From Anodontia alba (lineage: Eukaryota; Mollusca; Bivalvia; Lucinida; Lucinidae): a stretch of 64,000 bases of DNA. Both the position numbers and the translations under genes were made by a program. Positions 57,160-64,000 of this stretch are shown here, piece by piece (the stretch's first letter is position 1; every line of letters begins with the position of its first letter). A model generated the notes under the pieces. That model was not told the origin of the DNA. It worked only from the letters and a program-made list of their open reading frames with translations, and ran no database searches. The stretch is taken from contig OZ024824.1 of assembly GCA_964016985.1 (NCBI GenBank), positions 47,289,168-47,353,167 on the forward strand. Reading direction: 5' to 3'.

Positions 57160-59025
57160 CAAGAGGGCCATGATGGCCATGTAACGCTCACCTGAGCAAC
57201 ATAGCACTTTGAGAGCCTGATCTAGAACTGATCAAGGCAAACATTCTGATCAAAGTTCAAAATGATTATATTAACAAGTAAGACAATGTAGCATGTCTAA
57301 TGGACTGTGAAATAAAGGTCAAGGTCAAAGTTTTAAACTAGACCTAGAAATCATCAAGACAAACATTTTCAGCAATATTTATGATGATTATTTCAAAAAT
57401 GTGACCTCTGAGTGTTAACAGTTTTCTGCTGATTTGTCCAGGTCACCTAGTTTATGATGATTGCTTCAAAAATGTGACCGCTAGAGTGTTAACAAGGTTT
57501 TCTGCTGATTTGGCCAGGTGACCTAGTTTTTGACCCCAAGTGACCCAGTTTCAAACTTGACCTAGAAATCATCAAGACAAACATATTGAGCAAGATTCAT
57601 GATGATTGCTTGAAAAATGTGACCACAAGAGTGTTAACAAGGTTTTCTGCTGATCTGGCCAGGTGACCTAGTTTTTGACCCCAGGTGACCCAGTTTCGAA
57701 ACTGACCTAAAAATCATCAAGACAAACATTTTGAGCAAGATTCATGATGATTGCTTAAAAAAATGTGACCGCTAGAGTGTTAGCAAAGTTTTCTGCTGAT
57801 TTGGCCCGGTGACCTAGTTTTGGACTCCAAGTGACCCAATTTCGAACATGACCTAGAACTCATCAAGACAAGCATTTTGAGCAAGATTCATGATGATTGC
57901 TTGAAAAATGTGACCGCTAGAGCGATAAGATTTTACGCTGATTTGGCCCGGTGACCTAGTTTTTGATACCACATGACCCAGTTTCAAACTTGACCTAGAA
58001 ATCATCAAGACAAACAATTTGAGCAAGATTCATGATGACTGCTTGAAAAATGTGACCGCTAGAGTGTTAACAAGGTTTTCTGCTGATTTGGCCAGGTGAC
58101 CTAGTTTTTGACTCCAAGTGACCCAGTTTCGAACTTGACCTAGAACTCATCAAGACAAACATTTTGAGCAAGATTCATGATGATTGCTTGAAAAATGTGA
58201 CCGCTAGAGTGTTAACAAGGTTTTCTGCTGATTTGGCCAGGTGACCTAGTTTATGACTCCATGTGACCCAGTTTCAAACTTGACCTAGAAATCATCAAGA
58301 CAAACATTTTGAGCAAGATTCATGATGACTGCTTCAAAAATGTGACCGCTAGAGTGTTAACAAGGTTTTCTGCTGATTTGGCCCAGTGACCTAGTTTTTG
58401 ACCCCAAGTGACCCAGTTTCGAATTTGACCTAGAAATCATCAAGACAAACATTTTGAGCAAGATTCATGATGATTGCTTCAAAAATGTGACCGCTAGAGT
58501 GTTAACAAGGTTTTCTGCTGATCTGGCCCAGTGACCTAGTTTTTGACCCCAAGTGACCCAGTTTCGAACTTGACCTAGATTTAATAGGCAAACATTTTGA
58601 GCAAGTTTCATCAAGATTTGGTCAAAACTATGACCTCTAGAGTGTTAACAAGTTTTTCCTTTGATATGACCTGGTGACCTAGTTTTTGACCCCAAGTAAC
58701 CCAGTATCAAACTTGACCTAGATTTAATAGAGGCAAACATTTTGAGCAAGTTTCATCAAGATTGGGTCAAAACTTTGACCTCTAGAGTGTTAACAAGTTT
58801 TTCCTTTGATTTGACCTGGTGACCTAGTTTTTGACCCCAAGTAACCCAGTATCGAATTTGACCTAGATTTCATAGAGGCAAACATTCTGACAAAGTTTCA
58901 TCAAGATTGGGTCAAAACTGTGACCTCTAGAGTGTTAACAAACTAATTGTTGACGACGAACGGCGGACGACGGACATAGGGTGATGACAATAGCTCATCC
59001 TGAGCTTTTTGCTCAGGTGAGCTAA
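57160..59025 (+). mobile_element. Nested satellite-core element: C head, C core, C tail
   Basis: It starts CAAGAGGGCCATGATGGCC, then ATGTAACGCTCACCTGAG. About eleven C units of ~145 bp follow, some identical over long stretches. The tail GTTGACGACGAACGGCGGAC is followed by GACGGACATAGGGTGATGAC, the hairpin CCTGAGCTTTTTGCTCAGG and TGAGCTAA. The flanks CTCTATATAA and AAATATGACCCC rejoin a B unit almost exactly (typical CTATATAAACATATGACC). It is the reference copy for family C. Confidence 0.87.
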
Positions 59026-59836
59026 AAATATGACCCCCTGGGGTGTGGCCAGTTTTGAGCCTAGGGGCTTGATAAGCAGGATTTATGTAGGGGACCATTA
59101 AACATTGCTACATACTAAATATATAAGGTCTGGGCCTCATGGCTTTAGAGAAGAAGATTTTTTAAGCTGTTCCCATTATAAGTCCATGGGAGCTAATGAA
59201 CTCAGGGGCGTGGCCAGTTTGAACCCAAGGGGCTTGATTGTCAGGATTTATGTTGGGAGACCACTAAACATTACTACATACTTAATCTGTTCGCTCTCGG
59301 CCTTATGGTTTCAGAGAAGATTTTTGAAGGTTCTTTAGCTATATAGCTTTAATAAACATACGACCGCCTGGGGTTTGGCCAATTTGGAGCCCTGGGGCTC
59401 GATTGGCAGGATTTATGTAGGGAACCACTATATATTGCTACATACTAAATATATATAAGCTGTGGGCCTCATGGTTTCAGAGAAGAAGATTTTTTAAGTT
59501 TTTACCATTATAAGTCTATGGGAGCTAAAGACCCCCGGGGCGTGGCCGGTTTGGACCCAAGGGGCTTGATTGGCAGGATTAATGTTGGAGACCACAAAAC
59601 ATTGCTTCATACTTAATCTGTTAGCTCTCAGCCTCATGGTTTTCAGAGAAGAAGATTTTTGAAGGTTCTTTAGCTATGTAGCTCTAATAAACATATGACC
59701 CCCTGGGATGTGGCCAGATTATAGCCCTGGGGCTTGATTGGCATGTAGGGGAACACTAAACATTGCTACATACTAAATATATAAGCTGTTGGCCTCATGG
59801 TTTCAGAGAAGAAGATTTTTTAAGTTTTTCCCATTA

Positions 59837-61374
59837 CTAGAGCAAGTGCCCAGAGCGTCACGAATACCCCCGGCCAGCGCCATTTCTTAATTATAAAATA
59901 TTTTAAAGTTAATGACAAAGGCATGATACAGTTTACAATGTCAGTCTCTGAGTGACACTGATCTATCATCCAAAGTACAACTTTCCTGGAGTAAATAGTC
60001 TTCAAGACATGAAGCAAATTTGCTGGGCCGTAAAATATAGGTCAGTGACCTACACATACTTGAGAAATTAATCTGACGGTCACACTGATGCATTATACCA
60101 ACTATGATGTTAAATAATCTAAAAGATATCAAACAAAATCAGTCAGAAATTTAGGTCATACTGATTTATATTGACTTTGAGGTGAAAGTTTGGGTCACAC
60201 TGTGTAATTATATGTAAATATGACATTTAGGTATCAAACAGTGGGAGATATAAGACAAAATCACAGGGCTATGAAATATAGGTCACATAATCCCAAAACA
60301 TGATAGTAATACATCAAATTGTCTTCAAGATGTAACATAAAATCACTGGACCATGAAATATAGGTCACAGTGACCTACATTTACTTTTAGGTCAACTGTT
60401 GGATCGTACTAATTAATAATCCCAAATAATGATGTTCATACATCAATTAACATTCAAGATATGTGGCAAAATTACTGGACCATGATATATAGGTCAAGAT
60501 GACCTACATTTGTTATGCTGTCAATCGTGGTGTCATACAGAACGAATATTCCAAGTATCACATTAATCCATTAAGTAGTCTTCAAGATATAAGGCAAAAT
60601 CACTGGAGCATGAAAATATGATCACAATGACCTTGACTTTACTACACTGAATGTTGATGTGATAAACATGTCTGATGCCCATCCTTCTTTAAGAAGTTTT
60701 TTGTATAAACAAACTGCAACATACTACTTAACTGAGGCATTAATCCATGAAACAGGCTTCAAAATATGTCAAAATCACTGAAGCATGAAAATAACATCAC
60801 AATGACCATGACCTTATTACACTGAATGTTGATGTGATAAACATGTCTGATGCCCATCCTTCTTTAATAAGAGGTTGTTTGTATAAACAAACTGCAATAT
60901 ACTACTTTATTGGGGGTGTCCTAGATTTTGAACTCTAGCCCCACCCTGGGACAAGACCCAGGAGTCCATAGATGTAAAATGGAAGAGAACCCTCCCAGGT
61001 ACCCCCATACCAAATATTAAAAGTTTTTGATCAGTGGCTGCAGAGTTATAAGCAAAAGACAAAAACTTCACATAAAACTTTCACGTAAACTACACACTAT
61101 TTTCTAAGTCCGTGACCTTGACCTTGGGTCAGCAGCATCAGCAGAATGATGTCAGCTTTTCTGTAATCATCTAGTAGTAACACTAACCACACATCAACAT
61201 CCTAAAGTGTAAACTTTCAAAAATATATGCAAAAGGAAAAAACTTCACGAATAAAACTTTGATGCAAAATGTTAACATTCGTACCGACGCACGGACAGAG
61301 GAATACACTGACGGATGGACGGAAAGACGAAAACTATATACCCCTCGACATACTTCGTATGCCGGGGGTATAAA
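59837..61374 (+). mobile_element. Nested satellite-core element with G core
   Basis: Near its start are CAAGTGCCCAGAGCG and ACGAATACCCCCGGC. The end is GACGGATGGACGGAAAGACG, then a hairpin CATACTTCGTATG, GCCGGGGGTATAA. The core holds loosely repeated ~120-180 bp units (GACCTACATTTAC, TTCAAGATAT, ACCATGAAATATAGGTCA), including a near-perfect 180-bp step of GAATGTTGATGTGATAAACA (60650 and 60825). The flanks CCCATTA and AAGTCTATGGG are one B unit. Confidence 0.72.
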
Positions 61375-62920
61375 AAGTCTATGGGAGCTAATGACCCCCG
61401 CAGCGTGGCCAGTTTGGACCCCAGGGGCTTGATTTGCAGGATTTATGTTGGAGACCACTAAACATAGCTACATACTTAATCTGTTAGCTCTCTGGGTTTC
61501 AGAGAAGAAGATTTTTGAATGTTCTTTACCTATATAGCTCATAATGACCCCCTGGGGTGTGGCCAGATTGAAGCCCTGGGGCTCGATTGGCAGGATTTAT
61601 GTAGGGGACCACTAAACATTGCTACATACTAAATATACAAGCTGTGGGCATCAGGGTTTCAGAGAAGATTTTTTAAGTTTTTCCCATTATAAGTCTATGG
61701 GAGCTACAGACACCCGGGGCTTGGCCGGTTTGGACCCAAGGGGCTTGATTGGCAGGATTTATTTTTGGAGACCATTAAACATTGCTACATACTTAACCTG
61801 TTAGCTCTCAGCTTCATGGTTTCAGAAAAGAAGATTTTTAGAGGTTCTTTAGCTATATAGTTCTAATAAACATGACCCCCTGGGATGTGGCCAGATTAGA
61901 GCCCTGGGGCTTGATTGGCATGTAGGGGAACACTAAACATTGCTACATACTAAATATATAAGCTGTTGGTCTCATGGTTTCAGAGAAGATTTTTTGTTTT
62001 TCCCATTATAAGTCTATGGGAGCTAATGACCGGCGTGGCCGGTTTGGACCCCAGGGGCTTGATTTGCAGGATTTATGTTGGAGACCACTAAACATAGCTA
62101 GATACTTAATCTGTTAGCTCTCTGTGGGTTTCAGGAAAGAAGATTTTTGAATGTTCTTTATCTATATAGCTCTATATAAACATATGACCCCCTGGAGTGT
62201 GGCCAAATTGGAGCCCTGGGGCTTGATTGGCAGGATTTATGTAGGCGATCTCTTAACATTGCTACATATTAAATATATAAGCTGTGGGCCTCATGGAGTC
62301 AGAGAAGAAGAATTTTTAAGTTTTTCCCATTATAAGTCTACGGGAGCTTATAACCCCGGGGGCGTGACCAGTTTGGGCCCCAAGGACTTGATTGGCAGGA
62401 TTTATGTAGGGGACCACTAAAAATCGCTACATACTAAATATACAAGCTGTGGGCCTCATGGTTTCAGAGAAGAAGATTTTTTAAAGTTTTCCCAATTATA
62501 AGTCTATGGGAGCTATATATGGGCATGGCGGCCATCTTAATTTACGGACCACGACTATTTGTACATATTTTCGATCCCCCATTAACACAAGACTCCACAT
62601 GAACTTTAAGAAATTTTGCCCCGGGGTTTCAGAGGAGAAATCGTTCAAATGTGTGAAAGACAGACGGACGGAGGTTCTAACGAGAGGTACGTTATGAGGT
62701 TATTCCTTTGATCTTTCTTTGATCTTCTTTAACCCACAACTACCATTTTTATCTATCTGTCAACCCCACAACACAACTTGTAACCCCACAATGATGGAAT
62801 AAACCGGACAGCAATACTTACGCTAACCTCCCAATGTACCTGGCGTATGTAAGGAGAGAAGGACGGACGACGGATGGGGAGTGATCACAATAGCTAATCC
62901 TGAGCCTTCAGGTGAGCTAA

Positions 62921-63140
62921 AAATTCCCCAAAAATGACCAGGTCAAAAAATGCCTAAGTTAGAACGTGAAAGAAATTCATCTGAGGATTATGTCCAAACC
63001 ACATGCACTTCTTCAGATCATGTAGAAAATGCCTGCAAAGTTTCAAAAAGACTGACTGGTTTATACCTATAGGAAGAGATGCACACACAACACCCATTCG
63101 AGAGATACATTATTGAGGCAAAAAAGCTCAAAACATGAAA
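62921..63140 (+). repeat. F-related (F') repeat
   Basis: GGATTATGTCCAAACCACAT, GCACTTCTTCAGATCATG, TTTCAAAAAGACTGAC and ATTATTGAGGC match the F' pieces near 36 and 39 kb. It is the continuation of the element whose head stub is at 53861. Confidence 0.6.
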
Positions 63141-63698
63141 CAAGAGGGCCATGATGGCCCTGTAACGCTCACCTGATTGATAGCACTTAGAGAACCTGAC
63201 CCATAAATGATCAAGGCAAACATTCTGACCAAGATTCATGTTGATTATATAAACAAGTAAGACAGTGTAGCATGCCTAATGGACCATGAAATATAGATTT
63301 TGAATGACTGCACTCAAGAGGCCATGCTAAGATGTGCTACGTATCATTGGCTGTACGACCAATAATTACTGAGAAACTGACCTAAATGCAAAATCAGTGG
63401 ACTGTGGAATATAGGCCAAGGTCAAATATAGATGACTGCATTCAAGAGGCCATGCTAAGATGTCTGCAAATGCCAAGTATCACTGCTGTAGGACCAACAG
63501 TTACTGAGAACTGACCTAAATGGAAAAACTTAAGACACTGGATCATAAAATTTAGGTCCAAACTTGTCCTAGAAATCTGTTGCTAAGCTCATAAAGACAA
63601 ACATTTTTGACAAGATTCATGATGATCGCATCTGCTTAGGGCCCTTTGGTTTCAGAGAAGTTTTTTCTTAAAGTGTTAGCTATACAGCTCTATATTAA
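63141..63698 (+). mobile_element. C-type head, interrupted by an F element
   Basis: It starts CAAGAGGGCCATGATGGCCC, then TGTAACGCTCACCTGATT. It follows the head at 53902 closely through GGCCATGCTAAGATGT and CTTAGGGCCCTTTGGTTTC to CAGCTCTATATTA. There an F element begins; the remainder is presumably beyond the window. Confidence 0.78.
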
Positions 63699-64000
63699 CA
63701 AGCGAATTCCATAGGGAATTTATGTCCCCCGCCTTATTTTTATTTGAGCTGTTAAAAATGGGTAAGTTAACCAGAGGACCAATGGTCCTGTATCACTTAC
63801 CTAAGTACTGAAGCAGGAAACCAGTGATAAAAAATAATTTCAGGATTCTGAAAAAAACACATGCATATCTTCAGACCATCCTTAAAGCACATGTAAAGTT
63901 TCAAAAGGATCGGCTTAAAACTGTAGTAGGAGTTACGGGGACAAGGTACCTACTCCTTATACGCTTCTGTAGTATTAGAACTCAAAAAATGTCTGAGTTA
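63699..64000 (+). mobile_element. F element, left part (runs off the window)
   Basis: CAAGCGAATTCCATAGGGAA, then TTTATGTCCCCCGCC, with the 5' hairpin GAATTCCATAGGGAATT. F units follow (CAGGATTCTGAAAAAAAC, AAAGTTTCAAAAGGATCGGC). The left flank CTCTATATTA corresponds to 54.5 kb, where the equivalent C-head sequence continues TAAATGACC. Confidence 0.85.

Larger units (their letters stand above)
53902..62920 (+). mobile_element. Satellite-core element with C head, B core and B tail
   Basis: The head CAAGAGGGTCATGATGGCCC, then TGTAACGCTCACCTGAGTAT, continues to ~54430 as in the C elements (AGACAATGTAGCATGCC, GGCCATGCTAAGATGT). The core is then family B (54530-57159, 59026-59836, 61375-62505) and the tail is B-type (62506-62920). 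The tail hairpin is mostly deleted (GAGCCTTCAGGTGAGCTAA), and about 180 bp of unassigned sequence is inserted near 62675-62850. A C element (57160-59025) and a G element (59837-61374) are nested in it. Confidence 0.78.

Overview
Intron- and repeat-rich metazoan DNA. The mixture of satellite-cored mobile elements carrying GGACGGACGG-type tails, tRNA-derived SINEs with CGTTAAAC-type 3' ends and L1/Tx1-like LINEs suggests a lophotrochozoan, most likely a bivalve mollusc. That is inference from repeat style; no species can be named from the sequence. There is no bacterial-style gene content, and nearly all small open frames are translations of tandem repeats.

The only host gene I can support is a multi-exon gene on the minus strand. 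Five coding exons with matching splice sites and phases lie at 43843-43931, 25372-25430, 18833-18977, 11745-11825 and 11051-11218. They join to a B-box 1, a B-box 2 and a helical coiled-coil stretch (RBCC/TRIM-like). Its introns hold almost everything else between 11 and 44 kb. Both ends of the gene are missing from the recognised exons.

The rest is dominated by one superfamily of mobile elements with a common plan. Each has a 5' head starting CAAG (usually CAAGAGG), often with a small hairpin and a CGCTCACCTGA motif. A core of tandem repeats follows. The 3' tail is a run of GGAC/GACGG words, a hairpin and a terminal AGGTGAGCTAA. I distinguish core families A (~145 bp), B (~165 bp, with dimeric higher-order structure), C (~145 bp), D (~330 bp), E (~150 bp), F (~191 bp), G and H (~137 bp). 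Heads and cores are re-assorted between copies, and elements sit inside one another at A^T positions without target duplication. This resembles Helitron/Helentron-type non-autonomous elements with satellite cores (as in the bivalve pearl/CvE and fly DINE families), but no transposase or Rep/helicase is present here.

Layout: 1-1.6 kb A array; 1.7-3.8 kb C/A chimera; 3.9-10.6 kb B element with a nested A element (6235-8451) and a Harbinger-like MITE (9763-10155); 11.05-11.8 kb two exons; 11.9-17.4 kb A element, then a B element split by a hAT-like element that itself holds a D element; 17.9-18.75 kb E element; 18.8-19.0 kb exon; 19.1-24.1 kb H element containing a 5'-truncated L1-like LINE and a SINE; 25.0-25.3 kb SINE; 25.4 kb exon; 26.15-35.8 kb B element containing an A element and a 6.2 kb L1/Tx1-like LINE; 36.0-38.9 kb F element with a SINE; 40.4-43.2 kb A element; 43.8 kb exon; 44.1-53.7 kb B element with a nested A element, a 2.4-2.6 kb tandem duplication and fragments of a second LINE type; 53.9-62.9 kb C-headed B element holding a C and a G element; 63.1-64.0 kb C head cut by a second F element that runs off the window.
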